A DNA stretch of 64,000 bases, taken from Alphaproteobacteria bacterium (lineage in GTDB: Bacteria > Pseudomonadota > Alphaproteobacteria > Reyranellales > Reyranellaceae). Below are positions 39,211 to 47,736 of this stretch, in pieces. Under the pieces are notes generated by a model. The model was not told where the DNA came from and made no database searches. It saw only the letters and a list, made by a program, of their open reading frames with translations. The position numbers and the translations under genes were made by a program. The stretch covers positions 1 through 64,000 of the forward strand of contig JAFAKN010000309.1 in the NCBI GenBank assembly GCA_019235415.1. Reading direction: 5' to 3'. Each line of letters begins with the position of its first letter. Within the stretch, counting starts at the first letter, position 1.

Positions 39211-41785
39211 GGCGCGGGCTACCACGCGGTCGATCGGCGTCATCGTCGGGCTGACGATTGCGGTGCTGATTGGCACCGGTGCGATGCTTGCGATCACCCA
39301 CTCGAATTCCGCCGCCCGCCAGCAGCGGCTGGTGGTCAGCACCTACGAGACGCTGGCCCTGATGCGGCAGACCGTCTTGGCCCTGCAGGACACCGAGCTC
39401 GGCGAACGTGCGTATCTGCTGAGCGGCGACGTCGCAGACCTGCAGCCCTACGAGCGCGGCCGGCTGCGCATCGAAACCGATCTGCGCCAGCTCGAGGCGG
39501 CCGCCGCCAGCGACCCCGACACCATCCAGCAGATCAAGGAGTTCCGCGGTGCCGCGGAAGAGAAGTTGGGGCAGCTCAACGACATCATCAATGCCTATCA
39601 GCAGCATGGGCGCGATGCCGCGCTGGCGATCGACCGGACGGGGTCGGGCCGCGGCACCAGCGACCGTATCCGCCAGATCGCCAACGCCTTCATCGAAGGC
39701 CAGAGGCTGCTGCTCGGGCGGCGGCTCGGCTTGCTGCGCTCCGAGCAGGAGCAATCGGACCTTGCCGGTCTGCTTGTGATGGCGGGCGCATTCGTTTGCC
39801 TCGCGATCGGCGTGCTCATCGTGGTGCGCGGATCAGCCCGGCTGGAGGCCGCGCAACGCGAGCTCGGCGCCCGCTCCCGGCTGCTGCAGGCCACGCTGGA
39901 GAGCCTGCAGGATCCGATCTTCGTGATCGACGCCCATGGTACGGTGGTGGCCTGGAACGAGCCGTTCGTGCGGCTGTCGGGATGGGATCCGGCCAAGCAC
40001 GTGCTGCTCACGCGCGATCTGCTGCTGTCGGGCCGATACCCGGCGATGCGGGCGCTGCTGGAGCCCCTGAAGCTCAATGCCGGAACGACGCAGCCGACGC
40101 CGACGGTGCGCGTCTCCTACGACGGACGCGACTACGAGGTGTCGCGCGGCGAGATGACCGTCGGCGGTGCGGTTGTGCGCTGCGTCGACATCACCGAGAA
40201 GCTGCGCGACGAGATGGCGCTGCGCCAGGGCCAAAAGATGGAGGCGACCGGACAGCTGACGGGAGGCATGGCGCACGACTTCAACAATATCCTGCAAGTG
40301 ATCCAGGCCAATCTCGACCTCATGAAGGCAGCCGCGCGGGGAGACAGTTCGTTCCTGTCGCGCATCAATGCCGCGACGGCCGCCGCCGAGCGCGGTGCGC
40401 GGCTGACCCAGCAGCTGCTCGCCTTCGCCCGCCGTCAGCCGCTGGCGCCACAGCCGACGAACGTGGCGCGCCTGGTGACGGATCTCGCCGATCTGCTGCG
40501 CAATTCCCTCGGCGAGCGCATCACCATGGAGTTGCACGTCGCCGACGATGCGTGGAACGCCAAGATCGACCCGGGCCAGCTGGAGAATGCCATCCTGAAC
40601 CTCGCCATCAATGCACGCGATGCGATGGCGGACGGCGGGACGGTGTCGATTGAAATCTCGAACGCCACGCTCGACCGCCGCTACGCCGCCTTGCATCCCG
40701 ATGTCGTGCCGGGACCGTACGTGGTCGTCGCCGTCAACGACACCGGGACGGGTATGCCGCCCGAGGTCGCGGCGCAGGCCTTCGATCCGTTCTTCACGAC
40801 CAAGCGCGACGGCAAGGGGACCGGCCTCGGCCTCAGCATGGTGTACGGATTCGTGCGCCAGTCGAACGGACACATCCGGATCGACAGCGCTATCGGTCAG
40901 GGGACCAGCGTCAAACTCTACCTGCCGCGCACCCTCGACCCGGTGCCTCAGGCGCCGAGCGAAACCGGCAGTGCGCCCGCCGGCCGCGAGCGGATCCTGG
41001 TGGTCGAGGACAATGACGAAGTGCGCCAAGCCGTGGTCGACATGCTGACTGGGTGGGGCTACCGGGTGGTGGCGGCCGACAATTCCGATGCCGCGGCTGC
41101 GATCCTGGACAAGGACCCGGCCTTCGACGTGCTGTTCAGCGACGTCGTCATGCCTGGCGCCATGTCGGCGATCCAGCTCGCGGCGCTCGCCCAGCAACGC
41201 CGGCCAGGCATCGCCATCCTGCTGACCTCGGGCTATGCGCGCGATCTCATTCCCAGCGAGGATCGGCCCGGGGAGGATCGGCCAGACTACCCGCTGATCG
41301 CCAAGCCGTACCGAGCCGAGGACCTCATGGCTCGCCTGCACAATGTCCTGGCCACACGGCGCCCGGCCGCGGTCGATCCGCCACCTTCCGCGGCCGCACC
41401 TGCGGCGCGCCCGCACCTTCGTCCCAAGCGCGTCCTGCTGGTCGAGGACGAGGTCGTGCTGCGGATGTCGACGACCGACATGCTGGAGCAGCTCGGCTGC
41501 TTCGTGGCCGGGGTTGCAACGGGCGAGCAGGCCCTCGACCGGCTGACGCAGGACGACGGGTCGTTCGACCTCCTGGTGACCGATCTGGGGCTGCCGGGGA
41601 TGAGCGGCGAGGAGCTGGCATCGCAGGTTCGGCGCCGCTATCCGCGACTGCCGGTGGTCATCGCCAGCGGGTATGGCCGGTCCGGCGGCCACGCCGAGGG
41701 GCTGCAGTTCGTCTCCAAGCCCTACTCCGCCATCGACCTCCAGCAGGCCCTCGAATATGCCGAAAGTGCCGTGGCACCTTCGTGA
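39203..41785 (+). CDS. Hybrid sensor histidine kinase/response regulator (CHASE3-like, PAS, HisKA, HATPase, two receivers)
   Basis: 860 aa; GGMAHDFNNILQVIQANLDLM, DPFFTTKRDGKGTGLGLSMVYGFV, ILVVEDNDEVRQAVVDML and VLLVEDEVVLRMSTTDML. Confidence 0.92.
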   Translation: MSRARATTRSIGVIVGLTIAVLIGTGAMLAITHSNSAARQQRLVVSTYETLALMRQTVLALQDTELGERAYLLSGDVADLQPYERGRLRIETDLRQLEAAAASDPDTIQQIKEFRGAAEEKLGQLNDIINAYQQHGRDAALAIDRTGSGRGTSDRIRQIANAFIEGQRLLLGRRLGLLRSEQEQSDLAGLLVMAGAFVCLAIGVLIVVRGSARLEAAQRELGARSRLLQATLESLQDPIFVIDAHGTVVAWNEPFVRLSGWDPAKHVLLTRDLLLSGRYPAMRALLEPLKLNAGTTQPTPTVRVSYDGRDYEVSRGEMTVGGAVVRCVDITEKLRDEMALRQGQKMEATGQLTGGMAHDFNNILQVIQANLDLMKAAARGDSSFLSRINAATAAAERGARLTQQLLAFARRQPLAPQPTNVARLVTDLADLLRNSLGERITMELHVADDAWNAKIDPGQLENAILNLAINARDAMADGGTVSIEISNATLDRRYAALHPDVVPGPYVVVAVNDTGTGMPPEVAAQAFDPFFTTKRDGKGTGLGLSMVYGFVRQSNGHIRIDSAIGQGTSVKLYLPRTLDPVPQAPSETGSAPAGRERILVVEDNDEVRQAVVDMLTGWGYRVVAADNSDAAAAILDKDPAFDVLFSDVVMPGAMSAIQLAALAQQRRPGIAILLTSGYARDLIPSEDRPGEDRPDYPLIAKPYRAEDLMARLHNVLATRRPAAVDPPPSAAAPAARPHLRPKRVLLVEDEVVLRMSTTDMLEQLGCFVAGVATGEQALDRLTQDDGSFDLLVTDLGLPGMSGEELASQVRRRYPRLPVVIASGYGRSGGHAEGLQFVSKPYSAIDLQQALEYAESAVAPS

Positions 41786-41863
41786 CCTCGCGCGGGTGCT
41801 GCAACCAAGACCGATTTCTGGGCGTTCTAAAGGCAGAAATGCAGCACTGAGGGGTAAGCTGCC

Positions 41864-42007
41864 ATGCCGACGATCGGCCTACCGAAGGTGGAGCGGCGTG
41901 CGCCCGAGGCGGCGCACGGCCCGCTAGATTTCGAGCTCCTGGATCTCTACGCCGCCATCTTCATCGTGGTTCCGATGGCGTTGTTCCTCAAGTCGCTCTG
42001 GTCCTGA
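41864..42007 (+). CDS. Small putative single-pass membrane protein (47 aa), absent from ORF track
   Basis: MPTIGLPKVERRAPEAAHGPLDFELLDLYAAIFIVVPMALFLKSLWS* read directly; sits between hybrid kinase and CsbD genes. Confidence 0.4.
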   Translation: MPTIGLPKVERRAPEAAHGPLDFELLDLYAAIFIVVPMALFLKSLWS

Positions 42008-42128
42008 TCGCGCCTCCTGAACGGGGCGAGGCTTGCCGGACCGTGCGGCAACCCGGCGGTGGCGACCGCCGTTTGCTGTGTGACCGGCGGCGGCCGTGCG
42101 CGCCGAACCAGGAACAGGAGATTGCCCA

Positions 42129-42443
42129 ATGCGTGCCATCATCGTGCTAGCCGCGTGTGCAGCCCTCGGCGTTGCGGTGCCGATGGTCGTCCATTCCCCG
42201 GCCCAGGCCCAAACCAGCCAGAACGACTCCCGGGCCATTTGGGAGAAGATCAAGGGTAGCTGGAATCAGACCAAGGGAGCGATCAAGGAACAGTGGGGCA
42301 AGCTCACCGACGATGACCTCCTCGAAATCGAGGGGCGCCGCGATCAGTTGGTCGGCAAGCTGCAGACCCGCTACGGCATCAGCCGCGACCAGGCCGAGGC
42401 GCAAGTGAGCTCCTGGGAACGCAAGCGCGTGCGCGAGATGTGA
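42129..42443 (+). CDS. CsbD family stress-response protein with signal peptide
   Basis: MRAIIVLAACAALGVAVPMVVHSPAQAQTSQNDSRAIWEKIKGSWNQTKGAIKEQWGKLTDDDLLEIEGRRDQLVGKLQTRYGISRDQAEAQV. Confidence 0.85.
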   Translation: MRAIIVLAACAALGVAVPMVVHSPAQAQTSQNDSRAIWEKIKGSWNQTKGAIKEQWGKLTDDDLLEIEGRRDQLVGKLQTRYGISRDQAEAQVSSWERKRVREM

Positions 42444-42457
42444 GCCCGGAGGCCACC

Positions 42458-43054
42458 ATGAAACCGCTCTTCCGGCTTTCCCTCGCGGCATGCGCCGGGG
42501 TCGCGCTGGCGACGGCCGCCGCGGCGACGCTGGCTCAGACCAGCGTCACTGTCGATGTGACCCAGAACCCGCCAACCCAATACCGCGACGAGCGTACAGG
42601 GACTGTCTGGGCGCCAGGCGTGGACAACCGGCTCAGCCGCGACAATCGACTCGAGCCCAGCGACCAGCCCTCGACTCCCGCCGACAAGGCGTTCGACCCG
42701 GGCTCGCAGGTGGCCATCGCCGAACCATTGGTGGTTCAACGGCCGCAAGCGACATTGATGGGAACGGTGCCGATTACGGCTGGGCCGAACGTCCCGGTCG
42801 TGACGTTGGATGGGCCCACGCTGAAGGCGATGCCTGGCGACCGGTGGTTGACGGTCCTGTACGTCACGAACAACAGTGGCGTTGCCGTAGATTCCCAGGT
42901 CGGCTGCACTTTCACCAACGGCGGCCGAGCGGTCCAGGAGGCGAGGGTGGTGGTACCGACGGCAGGGCCAGGTCAGCGCCTCGGGATGGCCGTGTATGGC
43001 CCGCGCACCGAGGTTTTCGTCGACCGCGTCCTCTGTCGTGTCTTGACCCCATAA
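42458..43054 (+). CDS. Exported uncharacterised protein, paralog of 33084..33656
   Basis: MKPLFRLSLAACAGVALATAAAATLAQTSVTVDV...; ATG 42458 with ggagg RBS; conserved C-terminal domain shared with paralog. Confidence 0.8.
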   Translation: MKPLFRLSLAACAGVALATAAAATLAQTSVTVDVTQNPPTQYRDERTGTVWAPGVDNRLSRDNRLEPSDQPSTPADKAFDPGSQVAIAEPLVVQRPQATLMGTVPITAGPNVPVVTLDGPTLKAMPGDRWLTVLYVTNNSGVAVDSQVGCTFTNGGRAVQEARVVVPTAGPGQRLGMAVYGPRTEVFVDRVLCRVLTP

Positions 43055-43070
43055 GGCACACGCGCCAGGC

Positions 43071-43114
43071 AAAGGGCCGCTCCTCCGCGTAGCGGGAGGC
43101 GGCCCTTTCGTTTT
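43071..43114 (+). terminator. Rho-independent terminator-like hairpin
   Basis: aaagggccgctcctcc gcgtagcg ggaggcggcccttt cgtttt. Confidence 0.75.
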
Positions 43115-43160
43115 GGGTCGGATCGCCGCTACGTTGCCATGCTGGATGGAGGAGCGTGGC

Positions 43161-44726
43161 ATGCGGGAGTTTGGAAGGCGCGCACTGGTCCGAGGCGGCG
43201 CCGCGTTGGCGACGGCATCGGTGGTTCGACCGCGCAAGGCGCGAGCCGCCAAGGCGCTGACCGTCGTGCTGGAATCCGAGGTGACGATCCTCGATCCGCA
43301 CTACATTACCGCCACCATCACGCGCACTTTCGGGCTGCATGTGTTCGACATGCTGTTCGCGATGAACGAGAAGGGCGAGATGAAGCCGCAGATGGTGGCG
43401 AGCTTCGAGTCCAGTCCCGACAAGCTGTCCTGGTCCTTCGTGCTGCGCGATGGCCTGAAGTGGCATGACGGCAGCGCCGTTACCGCCCAGGACTGCGTGG
43501 CGTCTCTGAAGCGCTGGGCCGTACGTGATCCGCTCGGCAAGATGTTGATGGAAGACACGGCGGCGCTGGAGGCCGTCGATGCCAAGACGTTCAAGACCGT
43601 CCTCAAGCAGCCCTTTCCGATGCTCATCGAGGTGCTCGGCAAGCCCAATGCGCCGTTGCCGGTGATGATGCCGGCGCGGCTCGCCGCGACACCGGCAGAC
43701 CAACGGATTGCCGAGCCGATCGGCTCCGGCCCGTTCCGCTTCGTCAAGCAAGAGTGGCGCCCGGGAAGCGCCATGGTGTTGGAGCGGTTCGCCGATTACG
43801 TGCCGCGCGACGAGCCGCCCGACTTTCTCGCCGGCGGCAAGCGGGCGAAGATCGACCAGCTCGTGTTGCGTGTGATGCCCGACCAGTCGACCGGAGCCAA
43901 CGCGCTGATGGCGGGCGAGATCGACTATATGCAATACCTGCCGTTCGACATGTTGCCGCTGCTCGAGAAGGAGCGGGACGTGAAGCTGATGGGACTGGCG
44001 GGCATTCACCAGTTTCAAGGCAACTTCCGCCTGAACCACGCCGCGCCGCCCTTCGACAATCCTGCCGTGCGCAAGGTGATGTGGAAGCTCGTCGACCAGG
44101 ATGCGATCCTGACCGCCATCGGCGTTCCCGATGCCTATCGCAACAAGTCGTGCCCGTCATTCTGGATGTGCGGCACGCCGTACAGCACCGACGCGGGCGC
44201 CGGTGCGTCGAAGGTCGACCTTGCAGCGGCGAAGGCCGAGCTCAAGGCGGCCGGCTACAGGGGCGAGCCGGTCATCGTGCTGGAGGTCGCGGGATCGATC
44301 AGCCAGACCGCGTCGCGGGTGCTGGTGCAGAACATGCGGGATGTCGGCTTCACGGTCGAGCAGCAGCCCCGCGACTGGCCGACCGTGCTGGCACGGCGGG
44401 CCAAGAAGGAGGGCTGGTCGATGTTTCCGGTCTACTCCAATGGCACCGACATGTACTCGCCGCTCACCCATTTCTATGTTGCCGCGACTTGCAACGACTT
44501 TCCCGGCTGGTCGTGCGACGCCCGGATCCCGACCTTGCTGAAGGCATTTGCCGCCGCCGGTATGCTCGACGAGCGGCGCCGCATCGCGGCGGAGATCCAG
44601 ACCGCGGCGTACGAGTTGGTCCCGTCGGTGATGTGGGGTCAGTTCACTATACCCGCCGGATATCGCAGCGACCTCAAGGGGCTGATCCAATCTTCGTATC
44701 CCATGTTCTGGGAGGTGGACCGGTGA
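43161..44726 (+). CDS. ABC transporter substrate-binding protein, peptide/family 5
   Basis: MREFGRRALVRGGAALATASVVRPRKARAAKALTVVLESEVTILDPHYITATITRTFGLHVFDMLFAMNEKGEMKPQMVASFE... Confidence 0.92.
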   Translation: MREFGRRALVRGGAALATASVVRPRKARAAKALTVVLESEVTILDPHYITATITRTFGLHVFDMLFAMNEKGEMKPQMVASFESSPDKLSWSFVLRDGLKWHDGSAVTAQDCVASLKRWAVRDPLGKMLMEDTAALEAVDAKTFKTVLKQPFPMLIEVLGKPNAPLPVMMPARLAATPADQRIAEPIGSGPFRFVKQEWRPGSAMVLERFADYVPRDEPPDFLAGGKRAKIDQLVLRVMPDQSTGANALMAGEIDYMQYLPFDMLPLLEKERDVKLMGLAGIHQFQGNFRLNHAAPPFDNPAVRKVMWKLVDQDAILTAIGVPDAYRNKSCPSFWMCGTPYSTDAGAGASKVDLAAAKAELKAAGYRGEPVIVLEVAGSISQTASRVLVQNMRDVGFTVEQQPRDWPTVLARRAKKEGWSMFPVYSNGTDMYSPLTHFYVAATCNDFPGWSCDARIPTLLKAFAAAGMLDERRRIAAEIQTAAYELVPSVMWGQFTIPAGYRSDLKGLIQSSYPMFWEVDR

Positions 44727-45040
44727 CGGCGCCAAGCAACGTGGGAAGCACGCGGTCGTTCGAGGCAGTCATGAATGTCCGTCACAACCAAGCCGCATCG
44801 CGCTACGAACTCGACACGCAGCACGGTCTTGCTATCGCCGTATACTCGATGCGCGGCGACAAGGCCGTGTTTACCCACACCGAGGTGCCGCCGCAGGACG
44901 AAGGCAAGGGGATCGCCACGAGACTGGTGCGAGCGGCGCTTGACGACATCCGCCGGCGCGGCTTGAAAATCGTGCCGGCTTGCTCGTTCGTCGTGGCCTT
45001 CGTGCGCCGCCATCCCGAGTACGACGACAGCCGTGCTTGA
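44723..45040 (+). CDS. GNAT family N-acetyltransferase (YjdJ-type)
   Basis: NVRHNQAASRYELDTQHGLAIAVYSMRGDKAVFTHTEVPPQDEGKGIATRLVRAALDDIRRRGLKIVPACSFVVAFVRRHPEY. Start 44723 (GTG) or 44771 (ATG). Confidence 0.85.
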   Translation: MTAPSNVGSTRSFEAVMNVRHNQAASRYELDTQHGLAIAVYSMRGDKAVFTHTEVPPQDEGKGIATRLVRAALDDIRRRGLKIVPACSFVVAFVRRHPEYDDSRA

Positions 45041-45057
45041 AAGGACCTGCCGTGCGC

Positions 45058-45192
45058 TCAGCGCGGCATGAAGAAGGCCCAGGCAAGGCCGAGCGCCACG
45101 CACGCACCCAGGAACGAAACCAGCAGGACGGTGACCACCCTGCCGCTGACGACGCCGCTGCGCGCCTTGGCGGGCGTGAGTTCACGTTGCAT
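45058..45192 (-). CDS. Small putative single-pass membrane protein (44 aa)
   Basis: [44 protein letters not shown]; near-consensus EcfG-type motif upstream. Confidence 0.45.
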   Translation of the reverse strand: MQRELTPAKARSGVVSGRVVTVLLVSFLGACVALGLAWAFFMPR

Positions 45193-45242
45193 GCAATCCT
45201 CCCATGCGGGCACTCGGCTGGCGTTCAGCAGTCGCATTGGAG

Positions 45243-45267
45243 AACGACCCCCTCCGAATGGGGTTGC
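45243..45267 (-). promoter_or_regulatory. Near-consensus EcfG-type motif (GCAAC-N16-CGTT on minus strand)
   Basis: Plus strand AACG (45243-45246) N16 GTTGC (45263-45267); one mismatch to GGAAC. Confidence 0.3.
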
Positions 45268-45305
45268 GGATGGGGCTGCGGGCGCCGGCCACGATCGTGC
45301 GGACT

Positions 45306-45331
45306 GGAACCGCCCGTCCGGGCGGCTCGTT
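45306..45331 (+). promoter_or_regulatory. EcfG-type promoter GGAAC-N17-CGTT upstream of DUF1328 gene
   Basis: GGAAC (45306-45310), 17-nt spacer, CGTT (45328-45331); ATG of DUF1328 gene at 45359. Confidence 0.75.
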
Positions 45332-45358
45332 GACCTTGCGATTCGGAGGTTCTCGACC

Positions 45359-45526
45359 ATGTTGTATTGGGCACTGATGTTCCTGGTGATCGCCCTGGTG
45401 GCCGCGGTGTTCGGCTTCGGTGGCATTGCCTCAACCGCTGCGGGCATGGCGCAGATCTTGTTCGTCGTCGCCCTCGTGCTCTTCGTCATAAGCCTGTTCG
45501 CCGGCTTCATGAGGAGGAGGCTCTAG
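45359..45526 (+). CDS. DUF1328 (YtjA-like) small membrane protein
   Basis: [55 protein letters not shown]. Confidence 0.9.
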   Translation: MLYWALMFLVIALVAAVFGFGGIASTAAGMAQILFVVALVLFVISLFAGFMRRRL

Positions 45527-46440
45527 GACGCTCGAGCTTCGCGCTCGAAGTGCGCTCGCAGCAGCTCGCGCGCGGCGTTGCCGGCGGTGCGGTCCCAGCA
45601 GTTGACGATCGCGACACGGAAGCCTCCCGGCGGCATGGCATGCCGGGCCGGATCGATATTCTCGTGGAACGTGATCTGCAGGCTCGACACTGCAGGCATC
45701 GCCGCCACCTCGCGCTGCAGCTCGAGCGATGGGTGGCGGTAGTGCCGTCCATGCGGCATGAACAGCACGACGCTGTACCCGATGCGACGTTCGTTGTCGG
45801 CATAGTCCCAACGGCCTTCGGCATAGAGCCGCGTCAGGGCGTCGACCCAGCCGTTGCCGTATAGATCGGGCCATTGATCGGCGAACCGCAAATGGCCCTC
45901 GATGATGCGTCCGCCGATCGTCTCGAAATTGGCCATGCCGTTGTAGCCGGCCAGATGCTGGCGGCACCAACGGCCGCACCACCCTTCCACCTCAGGAGCG
46001 CTTGTCGCCTCGATCACCCAATGATCAAAGGTGCCGTCACCGCTGGCGACGCCCCGAGCGTGACGCCACCATTGCGGCGCGCCGTCAAGCAGAGCGACGT
46101 CGGTGCTCAGGTGCTCGCCCTCGAGCAGCGTCGACCAGAAGTGCCCCGGCTGGTATGCCGCAGCGTAGTCCTCGGCCGATCGCAGCGCGCGGCTGCCGAC
46201 GCCCATGCCTTTGAGGTTGTATATCGGCTTGGAGAACACGGGATAGGCGCGCGGCGCGACGCCGTGCGGTGCGGCGTCGAGTCCCTGGCTCAGCGCGACG
46301 GCGAGCTTGTCATAGATCCAGCGATGGGGCGCGTTCCATTCCCAGGCATCGCTGTCTTCGGTCGGTATGAAGACCTGTGCGGGACATGATGCCTTCTCGA
46401 AATACTGCATGCGCCAAGGGTCGATCTCGCAAATTGGCAC
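45523..46440 (-). CDS. Uncharacterised protein with ATP-grasp-like motifs
   Basis: 305 aa; [19 protein letters not shown] and [36 protein letters not shown] resemble ATP-grasp Lys-loop and metal-binding/NxxxxE regions. Confidence 0.5.
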   Translation of the reverse strand: MPICEIDPWRMQYFEKASCPAQVFIPTEDSDAWEWNAPHRWIYDKLAVALSQGLDAAPHGVAPRAYPVFSKPIYNLKGMGVGSRALRSAEDYAAAYQPGHFWSTLLEGEHLSTDVALLDGAPQWWRHARGVASGDGTFDHWVIEATSAPEVEGWCGRWCRQHLAGYNGMANFETIGGRIIEGHLRFADQWPDLYGNGWVDALTRLYAEGRWDYADNERRIGYSVVLFMPHGRHYRHPSLELQREVAAMPAVSSLQITFHENIDPARHAMPPGGFRVAIVNCWDRTAGNAARELLRAHFEREARAS

Positions 46441-46491
46441 GCGCGCCTCGTCCGTCTAAAGAATGAGGGCGTTCACACTGCGTGCGCGACC

Positions 46492-47736
46492 GTGCTCTTG
46501 CAACCGGGTATTGTCGGGTCCAAATGGAACGGAGGAGTCGTGCCCAGCGTGACAATCCGACCGGCAGCCGCGCAGCGGCAGGCAAGCGCAGAGCGGTTTC
46601 TTGCGGTCCGCGCCCATACCGAACGACTCGCCGCGCCGCTGTCGGCCGAGGATCAGACCGTGCAGTCGATGCCCGATGCCAGCCCGACCAAATGGCATCT
46701 GGCGCACACGACGTGGTTCTTCGAGACCTTCGTGCTTGCACTGCATGCGCCGACCTATCGAGCATTCGATCCGGCCTACAAGTACCTCTTCAATTCCTAC
46801 TACGAAGCGGTCGGTCCGCGGCATCCGCGACCGCGGCGCGGTCTGCTCTCGCGGCCGGGCGTTGCGGAGATCATGGCCTATCGCCGCCACGTCACGATGG
46901 CGATGGCGGCGCTGATCGACGACAGGAGCGACGAGGTCGAGTCGATCGTCGAGCTCGGGCTGCATCACGAGCAGCAGCATCAGGAGCTGATCCTGATGGA
47001 TGCCAAGCACATGCTGGCCCAGAGCCCGCTGCATCCAGTCTACGATCGCAAAGCGCCAGCACTGCAAGCACAACCTTGTGATCAAGCGTGGCGCGAGCAC
47101 GAGGGCGGGCTGGTCGAAATCGGCCATCATGGTGGTGGCTTTGCGTTCGACAACGAAGGGCCGCGCCATCGCGTGTGGCTGGATCCGTTCGCCATCGCTA
47201 TGCGGCCGGTGAGCTGCGGCGAGTACCTGGCGTTCATGGACGACGGCGGCTACGAGAGGCCGCAGTTCTGGCTGTCCGCCGGTTGGGACTGCGTTCGCCA
47301 GCAGGGTTGGCAGGCGCCGCTCTACTGGCACAAGGAGGGGCAGAGTTGGTTCGCTTTCACGCTGACCGGGGTGCGGGCCGTCGATCCGTACGAGCCCGTA
47401 TGCCATGTCAGCGCGTATGAGGCGGCGGCGTTTGCCAAATGGGCCGGCAAGCGTCTGCCGCGAGAGCAGGAGTGGGAAGCCGCCGCGCTTTTGCTGAGCG
47501 ATGCAGGCCAGGTCTGGGAATGGACCGCCAGTCCCTATGTCGCGTATCCCGGCTACCGCGAGCCCGACGGGGCCATCGGCGAATACAACGGAAAATTCAT
47601 GGCCAACCAAACCGTGTTGCGGGGCGGTTGCATTGCCACGCCGAGGGGCCATATGCGCACGACCTATCGGAACTTCTTTCCACCGGACGCCCGGTGGATG
47701 TTCGGCGGCGTGCGCCTGGCGGAGGACTTGAGATGA
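46492..47736 (+). CDS. egtB: Ergothioneine biosynthesis protein EgtB (DinB-like plus FGE-sulfatase domain)
   Basis: SMPDASPTKWHLAHTTWFFETFVL, ELGLHHEQQHQELILMDAKHML, C-terminal QVWEWTASPY...NQTVLRGGCIATPRGHMRTTYRNFFPPDARWMFGGVRLA. Start may be further in (GTG about 46540). Confidence 0.94.
   Translation: MLLQPGIVGSKWNGGVVPSVTIRPAAAQRQASAERFLAVRAHTERLAAPLSAEDQTVQSMPDASPTKWHLAHTTWFFETFVLALHAPTYRAFDPAYKYLFNSYYEAVGPRHPRPRRGLLSRPGVAEIMAYRRHVTMAMAALIDDRSDEVESIVELGLHHEQQHQELILMDAKHMLAQSPLHPVYDRKAPALQAQPCDQAWREHEGGLVEIGHHGGGFAFDNEGPRHRVWLDPFAIAMRPVSCGEYLAFMDDGGYERPQFWLSAGWDCVRQQGWQAPLYWHKEGQSWFAFTLTGVRAVDPYEPVCHVSAYEAAAFAKWAGKRLPREQEWEAAALLLSDAGQVWEWTASPYVAYPGYREPDGAIGEYNGKFMANQTVLRGGCIATPRGHMRTTYRNFFPPDARWMFGGVRLAEDLR

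Noticed and set aside
39833-41692. 619-aa minus-strand ORF
   Set aside because: Antisense shadow of the hybrid histidine kinase.
42111-42135. GGAAC-N16-CGTG resembling an EcfG promoter before csbD
   Set aside because: -10 mismatch and it overlaps the RBS/start codon, so it cannot serve as the csbD promoter.
46526-46551. GGAAC-N17-CGTG before egtB
   Set aside because: -10 mismatch and it lies across the probable egtB start region; chance match.
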